A DNA stretch of 44,113 bases from Intoshia linei (lineage: Eukaryota; Orthonectida; Rhopaluridae), in contig LWCA01000181.1 of NCBI GenBank assembly GCA_001642005.1, positions 1 to 44,113 of the forward strand. Reading direction: 5' to 3'. Positions 1 to 10,770 of this stretch are shown here, piece by piece. The notes beneath the pieces are model-generated. The model did no database searches, was not told the DNA's origin, and was given only the letters and a program-made list of their open reading frames with translations. Position 1 is the stretch's first letter, and every line of letters starts with the position of its first letter. The translations under genes were made by a program, and so were the position numbers.

Positions 1-2
1 AC

Positions 3-155
3 ACTTCAAATGAAGAGTTAAAATTGGACATAGAAAAGTTTTTGTCCAATAAAGAAACAAGTTTTTATGCTAGTAGTATAAATAGACTACCGGAACGTTG
101 GAAAAAGACTGTGGAAAGCAATGGTGAATACTTTATAATACAACTTTATTTTTAA
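3..155 (+). pseudogene. C-terminal end of a mariner transposase
   Basis: The window opens inside an open frame that runs to a stop at 153-155. It contains a helical stretch followed by LPERWKKTVESNGEYF, which matches the usual C-terminus of mariner-family DDD transposases (LPxRWxKxxxxxGxYF). Only about 50 residues are present because the rest lies outside the window. Whether the element is intact cannot be told from here. No terminal inverted repeat was identified downstream. Confidence 0.75.
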
Positions 156-1054
156 TGTAATCAAATAAACTTTTCAATTTTGTTAAAAAAACGACATTAC
201 TTATGAAACAACCTAATAATAGTTAACGGAATTTAATTTTTTTTAATAAAAACCATTAAATGGTCATGTTTCTTATTATTATGAGTTTTTAAAAACTACA
301 TGAGTCATGTAACATGAAGAAGTAATATATACAAAACATTATCAACGGGATCCACAGCTATTTTTTGGGGTTCATGAAAAATTTGATCAAAAATGTAATA
401 AATTGACTTCTAATTAGTAAAAAATGGGTTTATATTTCTGATAGTCATTAAAAATAAATTCTAAAGTTTTAGAAAAAAAATTTTTATTACCGGAATTTTT
501 TGTTCATACAAACTCGTTAATAAATAATTCAAAATTCCGTTAAAATGAAATTTTTCTATACGATAGCAATAAAAAAACGTGCTTTGAGTGTTAAAAATAA
601 AAACCTAGTTTTTTTATTGAATTTTAAAAAATTAAATTTAACACAGAAAAAATCATAAAATCAAAACTTGATCAAAACTGAAAAATACATCTGCATAAAA
701 GTACCATCTTGTGGATAATCTAGCGCTGATTTTAATTATATAATATATTTATAAGTTTTAGTTCATATAACCCATTTATTAACAGTTTTAATGTTTTAAA
801 AAATATAACAAAGTTTCACTTCAATTCTAAAATTGACCAATTATATCATTCGAAATAATGTTTAATTCAAAAAAGGTGAAGTTTTTTAAGTTTGAATATT
901 TATTTATTAATGTTAAAATGCATGTCTACGAAATAAACGAAACATATTATTGCTTTTGATGTGGTATATATTTGCCAAACACTAAAAAATGTTACTTTAT
1001 AACTGATAAATGTAAAAATTTGATAATACAAATATACAGTGAAATATACGAGAA
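156..1054. other. AT-rich spacer, no gene seen
   Basis: About 900 bases of AT-rich sequence follow the mariner tail. I see no coding exon, no clear repeat boundary and no RNA gene. The 3' part of the mariner element and its terminal repeat should lie here but are not recognisable. Confidence 0.5.
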
Positions 1055-1312
1055 TCAATTTTGAAATCTTTTATGAGATTTAAAAAGCGATTTGTGACAC
1101 CTAGAATATGGAAACATCCAGAAAGTGCCAATGACTGCTATTTCTGTATCCTGAAAAGACGAAAACAAATAAGATAAGCCTTTACTCCTATCCGGCAACC
1201 AAAACTTCACCAATTCCAATGGAAGTATATAATTTAGTTTCATCATCCCAGCCATTATCATCTCATGAAACAGTTGTTTCAATGTATACTGAGAAATTTC
1301 CAAATCAACCAA
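1055..1312 (-). other. Unassigned 85-codon open frame
   Basis: This minus-strand frame opens with TTG directly after an in-frame stop and has no obvious splice acceptor upstream. Its composition is less Lys/Asn/Ile-biased than random frames in this AT-rich window, with several Trp, Pro, Gly and Cys residues. That makes an old exon or a transposon fragment possible. I do not recognise a family. Codon 18 is the first ATG. Treat it as a weak candidate. Confidence 0.2.
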
Positions 1313-2150
1313 TTATTATTACAGAAAAAAACTTAAATTTATTAATCTATATTTTTTAAATATCAATAGCTAAAAATATCGAACTAAATCTTTTCCGTAA
1401 ATCTGGATTTAGACACTAGAAAACTAGTGGACTTAGAAAACTAGAACTCCTCGAAAAAAGTTTTCATTTTGTTGTCGTGTTATATAATGATTATAATCCG
1501 AGACGAAATTATTATACATCAATACACTTTCTTGAACCTACAAAATGGGCCTATTTTCAGATTATATCTCGAACATAATAGCTACGAATCTTAGTATGTA
1601 AATGGTATGATGCTAAAAACAATTCAGCAAAATTAAAGTAAAAGTAAAATTACTTTATCCATTAAAAAGTATTCAAATGTTTAATTAAACCTGAATAATA
1701 TGGAAATATTCCAAAGTAAAATAATAATAAATCAACCTGATATACTTTCGATAATTTTAATATAAATTAAAATATCCAGATAAAGCATGAACGTGAATTA
1801 TCAATTATAAATTATGATGATATTTAAATTTTGATTATTTTAATTAATTGTGAGTGATAAATAGAGACTTCATTAATTGAAAAAAATTAGTTTAATTAAA
1901 TTTTGGTGGGATATCTAATCCTCATATTTGATGGAATGTCATATCAGTTAGGTAAATTTAATAAAATATGAATAGCCTATATTATATCTACATAAACAAA
2001 TCCAATTTACGGATTTATCATTAAATCAAATTAGTACATGGCTCAATTGGTCTATTGACCGTAATCTGTTTACGTTTACAGTGATTATTAATGTTTATCT
2101 AAATTATTTAAATTATTATTGCAAGTAAATTTTTAATTAATCCTTTTGTC
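1313..2150. other. AT-rich spacer, no gene seen
   Basis: No open frame of note, no terminal repeats and no RNA gene are recognisable in this stretch. It ends at the 5' edge of the first long copy of the interspersed repeat. Confidence 0.5.
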
Positions 2151-2154
2151 GTTG

Positions 2155-3690
2155 AATCTAATTGTTGACTATGTTGACTGTTATGTACTTCGTACAAACA
2201 GCATCCTAGATTTGCCGAGGGCGGACATTTTATTCTACCAGAAAAATAAATTAAATTCAAAAATTGAACCTAAAAATCTAACTATTCACTATTATCAATC
2301 CTTTAAAGGAGTGGTTCTAAACTTGTTACACGTGGAACCGTCATATTACATTACTTTTTAATTTAAAGTGAATTATTTAACGTTAAATTTATTTTGTTAA
2401 CATATATACATGTATGTGTAAAGAATTTTAAAAAAAATTGTAATTTTTTTTATTTATTAGACCGTATGTGTGTATAATATTAAAAATAAAGTAAAAATAG
2501 TGCAATCCTAAAAATTGTCATAAATATCATAAATTCCAGAAAAATAAAATTGTTAAAACCTATTTTGTCATTTTCAATGTGATAATATATATTCAGTACT
2601 AATTAAATAAATAATTAAAAATACCAATTATGTATCAATATGATTAACGGAATCAGCACTTTAAAGACATATTTCAGATGAATTTTACCAATATTCAAAG
2701 CATTGTATAAATATGAAAATGAATATAACAAAGTTGTATTACTTTTAGTAATTCGTTGTTGTAGTTTTAATTTAAATTTTAAATAAAATCTTTTAAAAAT
2801 GAGAATTTGAGAATAAAAAAAACATGAAAGAATCAATTATTAGATTTCCACCTATATTTATTTATTGGAAATGTGTAGACGTTCAATGCACATTTTTTTT
2901 CAAATTGTAGGATCAATATTTTCATTTTTTATTTTAATCGAAATATTTGAAAAATATTAGTTAATAATAACTATTAAAAATTATTTTTCACGGGAATGCG
3001 TAGACTTGTGGTGTTAAAACCTAGTATTTATATCAAATGGAATAAGCTCTATCAAAATAATTTTTTTTTTTATTGTAGGACCATTAATTATTTCAAATTT
3101 TTTGTTTTACAAAATTGTTAATAAAATAGTTTCGAAATTTCGAAATAAAAAAACTGAATATTAAAGTACTTTTTTGGCCGTGAAGGCGCCACTTATTCAG
3201 ATTGAATTTTTTGAGTGTGTTAACAAAAAACAACTGTACCATCTGTAATTTTTTATAAAATTCTAGGGCTGTTTTCATTTAAAAAAAAGGTAATCTGTGG
3301 TTTTGATCGTGAAAATTATTTTTTTGAGGTTTTCATTTATGATAATGTTTATAATTTTGAAAACTATCTCAGAATTTATATTAAAAAATTTTTAGGACGT
3401 TCCATTTATATAAAAAAGTGTAATTTGTGGTTTTAATATGAAGGTATGCGTTTTTGAGGCTGAGATTAACGATAATGTTAATGCTGGTTGATTTTTGGAT
3501 GATTTTGGGCTGATTTTTTTTAAACAAAAGGGAAAATTGGGTTTTTGACCCTGAAGGACTCTTATTCTGAAACCGAAAAATAGATAAAAACACGTCCTGG
3601 AAAAACTGTATAAGAAATTAAGTTGATTTAAATCCTGTCAATTTTTTCAATAAATGGTTACACACAGACTTTGATTTTTATATAATTAAG
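2155..3690 (+). repeat. Long copy of the dominant interspersed repeat (copy 1)
   Basis: The copy begins with the family's conserved head, GACTGTTATGTACTTCGTAC, followed by AAACAGCATC and a CCGAGGGC block. It continues through an internal AT-rich body with recurrent phrases (TATCAACTGGAATAAGCTCT-type, GACCGTGAAGGCG, TAACAGGATACAACTGTACC-type). It ends near TTTCAATAAATGGTTACACA and an ATATAA-rich tail. About 20 copies or fragments lie in this window. No coding capacity is conserved, so it looks non-autonomous. The transposon class is not established (see findings). Confidence 0.8.
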
Positions 3691-3734
3691 AAATAATTAT
3701 TGAATATGAATGCATCAGATATTTTTCTATATAT

Positions 3735-4355
3735 CGCAGTGTTAGAGTTATAATGTTCTATCTGCATTTTTGTCAAAAATGAGGTTTTTGATGAAAAATG
3801 TTTTAAATCATATCTTTTACATTTTTACCAAAAAAATTAAGCTTGAAAACGTATTAGTTTATGATATAACGAACATTTACTGGGTTAATTACTAAATCTC
3901 GACCTGATAATTCCTTACAAAATTATCAAATTCCTATTAAAAGTAACCTCACAGATTCTAAAAAGAAAGATATTAAAAGTATGTTAATCAAAATGGACAA
4001 TGAGTAAAGAATAATATAATTTAAACATATAAATTGATAAAAATTATTTGTAATGATAAAAATGGTAAATAATAACATTTCTATAGAATAATGTTCTATT
4101 TGCAATTTTTTCAAATCAAATAGTTAAACAGATTGTTGTATTAGTGAAATTTAAGTTTTGAAAAATTCTTATGTTTTTATTTTTATAGTACGAAACTTTT
4201 CAATATACTTTAACAAATATTAAAAAACTAAATTGTATAATTAAATTTCAACATAAAAATTATATTTTAGGCAATATAGTACTTTTAAACTTTAAAGTCG
4301 ATTTATGAAAAAGTATGTTTTTGCAGATAGAACATTATAACTCTAACACTGCGAT
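3735..4355. mobile_element. MITE-like element with 33-bp terminal inverted repeats
   Basis: A 33-base sequence starting TCGCAGTGTTAGAGTTATAA and ending ATGTTCTATCTGCA at the left end recurs as its exact reverse complement at the right end (about 4323-4355). A diverged internal version of the inner TIR part lies near 4090. The roughly 620-base interior has no transposase frame. It abuts the Tc1/mariner remnant that follows and may have interrupted it. The target duplication is unclear. Confidence 0.7.
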
Positions 4356-4399
4356 TTATTACAATGCTTTGCAATGTTGGTAAAATTCATCCGAAATAT

Positions 4400-5010
4400 G
4401 TAAATATGGTGTAAAGCAAAAGTGCCATGGACGAACCATTGGCAAAATGTAGCATTTACTGATGAAATTAGATTTGAATTGTTTTCAGAAAAGAGAGTAT
4501 ACGTTCGAAAACCTAAAAAGCAAAATTCTTATCAACTTATATAAGTAGAAGTATTAAAAATACCCAGTAAAATATGATTTGGGTGGTTTAGTATTAGGGC
4601 AAATGGAAAAAAAGTATTAATAAAGTGTATAGGAGGAATAAATGCTCAAGAATACCAGAGAATATTTGGAATAGCACATGAGGAAAATTTTTTCCATGAA
4701 GTGAAGATGCAGCAAGATGGAGCACCGTGCCACACAGAAAGACAACCCGCTGATTTATCAGGGTAAATCGTATAAAAACATTAAAAGATTGGTCTGCGCA
4801 AAGCCCAGATCTAAATATTATTGAACATATGTGGAAAATTTTTAAAGATAAAGTTTATAAGCTACATCCAAACAATTTAGAAGAACTGTGGAGATTTATA
4901 CAGGAAGAATGAGACCGCGTACCTCTAGAAACTATTCAAGGTTTGTATGCCTCATTGCCCAGAAGAATTGCATCAGTTATACAAAATAAAGGATGGAATA
5001 CTAGATATTA
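4400..5010 (+). pseudogene. Tc1/mariner transposase remnant, multiply broken
   Basis: Translated pieces in shifting frames show the hallmarks of a Tc1-like DDE transposase. These are a TDEIRFELFS segment with the first Asp (about 4460), QQDGAPCHT with the second Asp (about 4711), and SPDLNIIEHMWK with the final Glu (about 4807). Several stops and frameshifts separate them, so the gene is dead. The N-terminal DNA-binding half is missing, and in its place is the 33-bp-TIR element. The C-terminus ends with an RNKGWNTRY-like tail near 5010. Confidence 0.85.
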
Positions 5011-5077
5011 GTAATTTTATATATATTTATCTAATATTTTCATTTAATTAACATAATTAAATGTATTATTTTATAGG

Positions 5078-5269
5078 TGCCTAAGACTTTTGTCGCTCGG
5101 AATTTTGCAATTTTAATTAAAAATTTTTTATAGTTTTTACTTTTTTAGGGTTGTTAAATATTTTTTCTTGATCATAAACTAGATATGATATAATAAAATG
5201 TCTTAAATCATGAACCAGAAGTGTTTAAATTAATTACAATGAAGTGCCTAAGACTTATGTCGCGCACTG
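5078..5269 (+). repeat. 3' terminal inverted repeat region of the Tc1/mariner remnant
   Basis: The motif GTGCCTAAGACTTTTGTCGC occurs near 5079 and again, as a variant with an A, near 5244. The second copy leads into CGCGCACTG followed by TA at 5270-5271, the expected end and target dinucleotide of a Tc1/mariner element. Two copies within one end resemble the paired direct repeats of IR/DR-type Tc1 termini. The matching left end was not found. Confidence 0.6.
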
Positions 5270-5399
5270 TATAGATTTACTATAGCTCGATTCAAATAAT
5301 TGAATAGTTGCGCACTGCAAAACTCTGAGAACAAACAGGGGAAGAATGATTTTAAATTTTTTTAATTTCTAAAATATTGTCGAATTTAAGTTAATCAAT

Positions 5400-5645
5400 A
5401 ATACATTTTAAAATCCAAACGAAAGAAATTTTCGTTCAAAAAAAAATAAAAAAATGACAACTCATACAAGTTAATCTCCAGTTAACACACAAAAAAATTT
5501 CAATATCATAAACTGACACCTTTGCGGTCAAAAAAGCACTTTAGTATTCATTCTGTTGTAACAATTTCATTAAAACAAAAAACTAGAAAGTCAGCTCTCG
5601 ACACAGCTAGCTACTGTTTGTACCAAGCACATGACAGTCAAGTTA
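5400..5645 (-). repeat. Inverted fragment of the interspersed repeat
   Basis: On the minus strand the right edge reads as the family head (the GACTGTCATGTGCTTGGTAC variant, then the CTAGCT and GAG blocks). Further in lies the GACCGCAAAGGTGTC-type tail phrase. Most of the body is deleted, so head and tail phrases lie close together. Confidence 0.6.
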
Positions 5646-5840
5646 GTCTTTTATAAATAAAGTAGGCACTTACTTATTATACATTATTATGTATTGCCTC
5701 ATAAGTGTATTATATACTGTGTACTACACTACATACTAATTCATTCATCAGGTATATCAATGTAAAATATAAATGTATTGATTGTAATAATATTTATGTC
5801 AGTGTAATTGTGATCAAATAATAATATTTTTCATTTTATA

Positions 5841-6008
5841 ATGATTGCGTTGCGTATTTTCACAATAGTAATCACGTGCGCATTTTTACTTAGCGTGCAA
5901 TCTGGACCGCTAACCAGTAAAGATTTTAAAGGTATTTACCGCATACTTTCTCCGCTGGATCAATGTTTTGTACGATGCTTGGAGAAACCCATAAAGGTAT
6001 ATCAGTGA
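5841..6008 (+). CDS. Putative small secreted peptide (or first exon of one)
   Basis: An ATG at 5841 opens a 55-codon frame ending in TGA at 6006-6008. The first 20 or so residues form a classic signal peptide: a basic start, a hydrophobic core (IFTIVITCAFLLSV), then QSG as a plausible cleavage site. The rest is short and polar with two cysteines in a CFVRC motif. A strong donor (AAAG|GTATAT) at 5996/5997 would end a phase-0 first exon of 52 codons, so more exons may follow. Another donor-like GGTATTT lies inside the frame. No downstream exon was identified and no family is recognised. A TATAAA at about 5653 is a possible core promoter element. Confidence 0.5.
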   Translation: MIALRIFTIVITCAFLLSVQSGPLTSKDFKGIYRILSPLDQCFVRCLEKPIKVYQ

Positions 6009-6393
6009 TAACAACCAAATCAAATGTGGTGTATTAATTTTGAGATTATATTCGTAATTTATTTTTTAAATGTTTTTTGATAAAAAAAATTTTACTCAGC
6101 CGTCTAATTGAAACAAAAGCTAAATTTCTTACATGTATAAGAGAAGATTCTTATTTTTTAATTATTTGTAAATTTAATTTTTAAGTTGTACATTTTTTCA
6201 AGTGTGTATTTTTAACACGAAAGCACCTTTTGATAACAGGGGTATATCATAAGATTGATCAAGTAAAATGAAACGCATTCACTCAAACCAGGTTAATTTA
6301 AAATTTCATTATATATTATTATTTAGTTCATTAAATTTTTACTTACATTTTAGTATAATAGTCATTTAATCTGATAATATTTTCTGTGAACTA
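6009..6393. other. AT-rich spacer, no gene seen
   Basis: This stretch separates the small secreted-peptide ORF from a MITE. It may be intronic if the peptide gene continues downstream, but no second exon could be supported. Confidence 0.4.
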
Positions 6394-6628
6394 CAGTATT
6401 CTCTCTATAACTCGCCATTTTTATGATTTAGAAAAGGATGGCGAGATATAGGTTTTACCACTATAGAAACAGTAAACAAAAACTTTAAATTAAAGGTTAC
6501 ATTGCAATGAAATGTAAATTGTAATACAAAATAGCTTAACATATTTTGAAAAATGGTTTTAAAAATTTTAGTTTATATTTCAAATTAATGGCGAGTTATA
6601 GAGTTGGAGAGCTGTGGAGAGAATACTG
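6394..6628. mobile_element. 235-bp TA-flanked MITE (Tc1/pogo-like ends)
   Basis: The element starts CAGTATTCTCTCTATAACTC and ends with the reverse complement of CAGTATTCTCTC, and both ends lie directly inside TA dinucleotides (6392-6393 and 6629-6630). A second block, TAACTCGCCATT, recurs inverted further inside the right end, offset by about 15 bases inserted in the right arm. It is non-coding. TA targets and CAGT ends fit the Tc1/mariner/pogo superfamily. Confidence 0.8.
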
Positions 6629-6630
6629 TA

Positions 6631-7394
6631 TTTTTTTATTGTATGGAATAATTAATAAATGTTAAGTAACTTTTTTATTTTTGGGGTAGTAACTTCAGTA
6701 ACCAATGCACTTTTTATAAAATTAAATTTTTTAAACTCTTACTTTTATATATTTACAAAAAAATTAAACATTATCTAAAAATCGGTGATATCAACAACTA
6801 TAAATTTTCATAAAAATCCTGTAACATTCCTATTTAACACAAATCATAAGCATTAACGTCAAGTAAAAACACTTTTCTATTTTTTCATCAAATGAAAGTT
6901 GATAGCGCACATAATTTTACATTTAAATAAATCATAAACTCGTTTTAAATTAATTTATTAATAGATAATTCAGATGAAATTATCTTAATAATAATGAATT
7001 AAAATATATCTATTTTAGTATATTTGTTCAAATCTGTGCTTAAAAAGATATCGATAAATAATCATTGGCATATACTTCAATAAATAATCATGTATCGTAA
7101 ATGTAGTTTTGACAAAAGTGTCATTTAACTAATTGTCTAATGGATGTTAATGTTAAATTAAAAAGTTAATATATTACATTATCATTAATTTTGACATCTA
7201 AACAAATTACATAGACTAATTTCTACTTAGTTAATTTCCTCAAACATAAAAAACGAAAATAGAATACATTAAAAATATTAAGACATAGAAAAATGTACAA
7301 AGTATTTATAATTATAAATAATAATTATAATCCTTACTTAGTTACTATTACGTACGTATTACTTAGGTGTATAAAGACTTTATTAAAGTAAAAC
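6631..7394. other. AT-rich spacer, no gene seen
   Basis: No exon, RNA gene or bounded element is recognisable in this stretch of very low GC. Confidence 0.45.
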
Positions 7395-7526
7395 TGTTTT
7401 TAAAAATACGTCTGTGTGTAAGAATTTATTGAGAAAACTGACAATCCCAGAAATTTAAAAATCAAACTACAACTGTTACCTTCCAGATCAAAACCACAAG
7501 TTACCTTTATTTTAAAAATTAGCTTG
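7395..7526 (-). repeat. Inverted tail fragment of the interspersed repeat
   Basis: On the minus strand this reads as the family's 3' part: a GTAACTTGTGGTTTTGATCT-type phrase, then TTTCTGGGATTGTCAG and a terminal CACACAGACG block. It lies head-on against the next forward copy. Confidence 0.6.
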
Positions 7527-8755
7527 ACTGTTAAGTACTTCGTACAAACAACACCTAGCTTGGCCGAGGGTGGATATTTTTATTCTACCAGAAAAATTAA
7601 AAATGCTACTATTCACTATAATTAATCATTTAAACGAGTGTTCCACACTTGTCACCCGTCATATCACATTACGTTTAAATTTAAAGTGAATTATTCCACG
7701 TATTGTATGCAAAGTATTACAAATATTGTAATAAATATAATAATGATAATAAAAAAGTTGAATTACTTTTAGTAATTCGTTTTTGTAGTTTTAATTTAAA
7801 TTTTAAACAAAATATTTTGAAAATGAGAATCAAAAATTGCGTAGCAACGAAAAAAATCCCCAAAGAATCAATTATATTGATTTCCACCGATATTTATTTA
7901 TTTATTGGAAATGTTTAGACGTTCAATTCACATTTTTTTTTGAAATTGTAGCATCAATATTTACATTTTCAATTTTTATTTTAATCGAAATATTTGAAAA
8001 ATATTGGTTGATAATATATTAAAAATTATTTTTCACCGGGAATGCTTAGATTTCTGGGGTTAACCTTTTATATTTATATCAACTGGAATAAGCTCTATCA
8101 AAATAATCTTTTTTTTTAAGTTTCGGACCCTTAATTATTTCAAATTTTTTGTTTTAATAAAATTGTTTTGAAATAAAAAAATTCAATAATATTAAAATAC
8201 TTTTTTGACCGTGAAGGCGTCACTTATTCAGATTGAAATTTTTTGTGTGTCTTAACAGGATACAACTGAACCATCTGTATTTTTTTTAATTCTAAGTCTG
8301 ATTTCATAATAAAAAAAATGATAATATGGGGTATTGATCGTGACAATTATTCTTTTTGAGGTTTCTATTTATGTTATTTATTTATATTATTAATTTTTAT
8401 GATTTTAAAAACTATCCTATAATTTATGTTTAAAAAAATTTTAAGATATGTTTCATTTTTAAAACAAAGGGTAATTTGGGGTTTTAACCATGAAGGTATG
8501 TGTTAATGAGGCTGAGATTGAAGACAATGTTAATGATTTTAAAACGCGTCATGATTAAAAACAGAATGTATGTTTTATTAAATTTTTGGTCTAATTTTTT
8601 ATCCTGAAAGACTCAAATTCTGAAACTGAAAAATAGATAAAAACACGTCCTAGGAACAACTGCATTAAGAATTGGGTTTTTTAAATAGTACGACTGTCAA
8701 TTTTTTCAATAAATAGTTACACACAGACGTTCATTTTTATATAAGTAAAGAATGA
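7527..8755 (+). repeat. Interspersed repeat, near full length (copy 2)
   Basis: The copy starts with GACTGTTAAGTACTTCGTAC and the CCGAGGG block. It carries the internal TCAACTGGAATAAGCTCTAT phrase near 8079 and the GACCGTGAAGGCGTCACTTA phrase near 8208. It ends at the ACACACAGACG/TATATAAGTA tail near 8755. The 71- and 61-codon open frames inside it are not conserved between copies and are not taken as genes. Confidence 0.8.
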
Positions 8756-8769
8756 AGTCTTAGTATTTA

Positions 8770-9005
8770 AAAAAATATAAATTGTGATACAGATTTTTTA
8801 AATGATAATTATCAATCTCAAAAATGCATACCTTCACGGTCAAAACCACAAATTACCATTATTATATAAAATGAAAAAACGAATCGTCCTATAAATTTAA
8901 AAAAGACGGAAGCTACTACATCTTGTTTCAGTTAACATACATAAAAAATGTCAATGCCACAAAGTTAAGCCTTCAAGGTCAAAAAGTTAATTTAATCTTT
9001 ATGAA
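8770..9005 (-). repeat. Inverted fragment of the interspersed repeat
   Basis: It contains the reverse complements of the GGTAATTTGTGGTTTTGACC phrase (about 8838-8858) and of the GTTAACTGAAAC and GACCTTGAAGGC phrases (about 8930-8985). It forms an inverted pair with the preceding forward copy. Confidence 0.6.
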
Positions 9006-9600
9006 TTTAATTAAATTACATCAATTAATTATTAATTATCATCAGGGCTATGACCCGTATCGGGACAATGAATAAAACACGGACACCAATTAAAGTGTAT
9101 AAAAAATTCAAATTTTTTTAATTATTGACACATGTGAAAAACATTTTTTGGCAACATTTTTGCATTTTTCAAATCATTCAAAAAGCCAATAAATAGAGAT
9201 TAATTTTTTAAATTAATTGCAATCGATTATTCCCAATCTCTGCTGTCCATAGAGAATAATGAAAAAACTAATTAAAATTAATTGACTGATATTCCTTGTA
9301 GAGTTATGCATCAAATCGTGTTCAGCTGATATGTACAAACGAAACGAAAATTTTTGTCTGAAACACGATTAAAATTTAATCAAAAATTTAATTACAAAAA
9401 TTAATTAGATTAAGTTAAAGATACATGTATGTTAGTAAAACATAAAACATTTAGAAGAATTTAAATTTTGCAAACACGTTCTGAACACAACTAAAAACAC
9501 GAAACATAATAAAATTTTCAACACGATCCAAAACAATCCGAAGTTCGTGTTCGGATCGAATCATATCGTATTGCGGAAGTATAATTCCTTGTACTATCAA
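9006..9600. other. AT-rich spacer, no gene seen
   Basis: Nothing coding is recognised. The minus-strand 78-codon open frame that begins in the neighbouring MITE-like block and runs into this spacer has no family resemblance and is treated as chance. Confidence 0.4.
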
Positions 9601-9603
9601 GAG

Positions 9604-9790
9604 CAGGGGCGTCAGACTCAATTTGACTGATAGGCCAAATGTGAAAAAAATTATTACGCGGGCCGTACAACCTAAATCTTCACTCAAAAAATGATGTTAA
9701 AAACTAATTGTAAAAAATTGTTATAAAAAATAAAAATTTATATTATAACGCGAGCCGCACATTCCATAATTGGGGGCCGCATAATTGACA
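9604..9790. mobile_element. hAT-like MITE remnant (CAGGGGCG...GGGGGCCGCATAATTGACAC)
   Basis: The block is unusually GC-rich for this window. It starts CAGGGGCGTCAGACTC, has GCGGGCCGTACAAC inside, and ends with CCATAATTGGGGGCCGCATA followed by ATTGACACC. The pairing of a CAGGGG-type start with a GGGGGCCGCAT...GACACC-type end is typical of short hAT-derived elements in animal genomes. A related end fragment lies at about 27735-27775 (AATAATTGGGGACCGCAAAT). The target duplication could not be confirmed. Confidence 0.5.
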
Positions 9791-10221
9791 CCAACATTAA
9801 TTAATTGTAAATAAATAAGAGGTTCCTTATAAAGTCAAATAGCTTAAGGAGTATACATCCCTACCTGTTGCAACGTACAACACGTTGTACGGACCCTAAA
9901 AACATGAAATATTTAAAAAAAATAATAATATATGTATATTTAAGAATATATAATTTAAAATATTTATTTATTATTGATATATAATAATTAAATTAAATCG
10001 CAATTATCGATAAAGTATTTTTATTATATAATATACAATTATTGATATAAAAAATATTTTATACTGTAAAAAATGTACCAGTTTCTTTCATAATAACACT
10101 CAAACTGACAGGAGTTGTGACATAATGGACGCGTTCAAGTTTTAAACGATTTATCATCTAAATTGTATGATTAACATGTGATACTAAAAACGATAAATCC
10201 TTACTTACAATTGGTAAAGTG
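9791..10221. other. AT-rich spacer, no gene seen
   Basis: This stretch holds a short imperfect palindrome (GTACAACACGTTGTAC) near 9877-9892 and is otherwise featureless. The right edge meets a solo Tc1 end. Confidence 0.4.
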
Positions 10222-10312
10222 GTGTGGTAAAGAATTATTTACTCATTTATTAATATGCCCATAACTTTTAACTCCATGAAGATATTTCAAAATATTGTAA
10301 ATCATTCGACAA
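10222..10312 (-). repeat. Solo Tc1 terminal segment
   Basis: About 90 bases starting GTGTGGTAAAGAATTATTTA match, in reverse complement and with only a few differences, the right end of the Tc1 element at 34155-34246. This is therefore another insertion of the same Tc1 family, reduced to one end. No transposase frame accompanies it. Confidence 0.7.
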
Positions 10313-10439
10313 GTAAAGTAAAATGGTTAAAAATGTATGTCTGTTTATTTGTTTCTTCCAGTTTATTTAAGAAAGTAAGGGGAGTCGAATTTTACAAATT
10401 CTTATATAATATAATATATAATACAAATATTTTCTTATA

Positions 10440-10770
10440 ACAGTTTTTCGAGAGTAATGTTTTATCGCAAATTTCAATTTCAAAAATTGAATCCTTCAAG
10501 GTTAAAAACAATTGTTCTTTGTTTTTAAATTCAAACACGTCCTAGAATTTCAGAAATTCATCGATATTATGATAATTTTCAATTTCAAAATCTTCACGGT
10601 CAAAACCCCAAATTACCCTTTTTTGTAAAAATTAAGAAAGTCCTGGAATGGTTTTTAAATTCATAAGTTTTATTATAAATGATAACCTCAAAAAAAGTAA
10701 CTTTCACGTAAAAACCCCAGATTACTCTTTTTTTGAACATATGTGGTCTTATAATCAATGCAGTGTTACT
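10440..10770 (-). repeat. Inverted fragment of the interspersed repeat
   Basis: It carries reverse complements of the tail-half phrases. These include GGTAATTTGGGGTTTTGACC (about 10592-10611), the CCTTGAAGGAT phrase near 10495 and a repeat of the same GGTAATCTGGGG type near 10720. Confidence 0.6.

Noticed and set aside
7703-8022. Two plus-strand ORFs inside a repeat copy
   Set aside because: Equivalent positions in other copies are not open, so there is no conserved protein.
9451-9687. Minus-strand 78-codon ORF
   Set aside because: It overlaps a hAT-like MITE remnant and shows no domain features.
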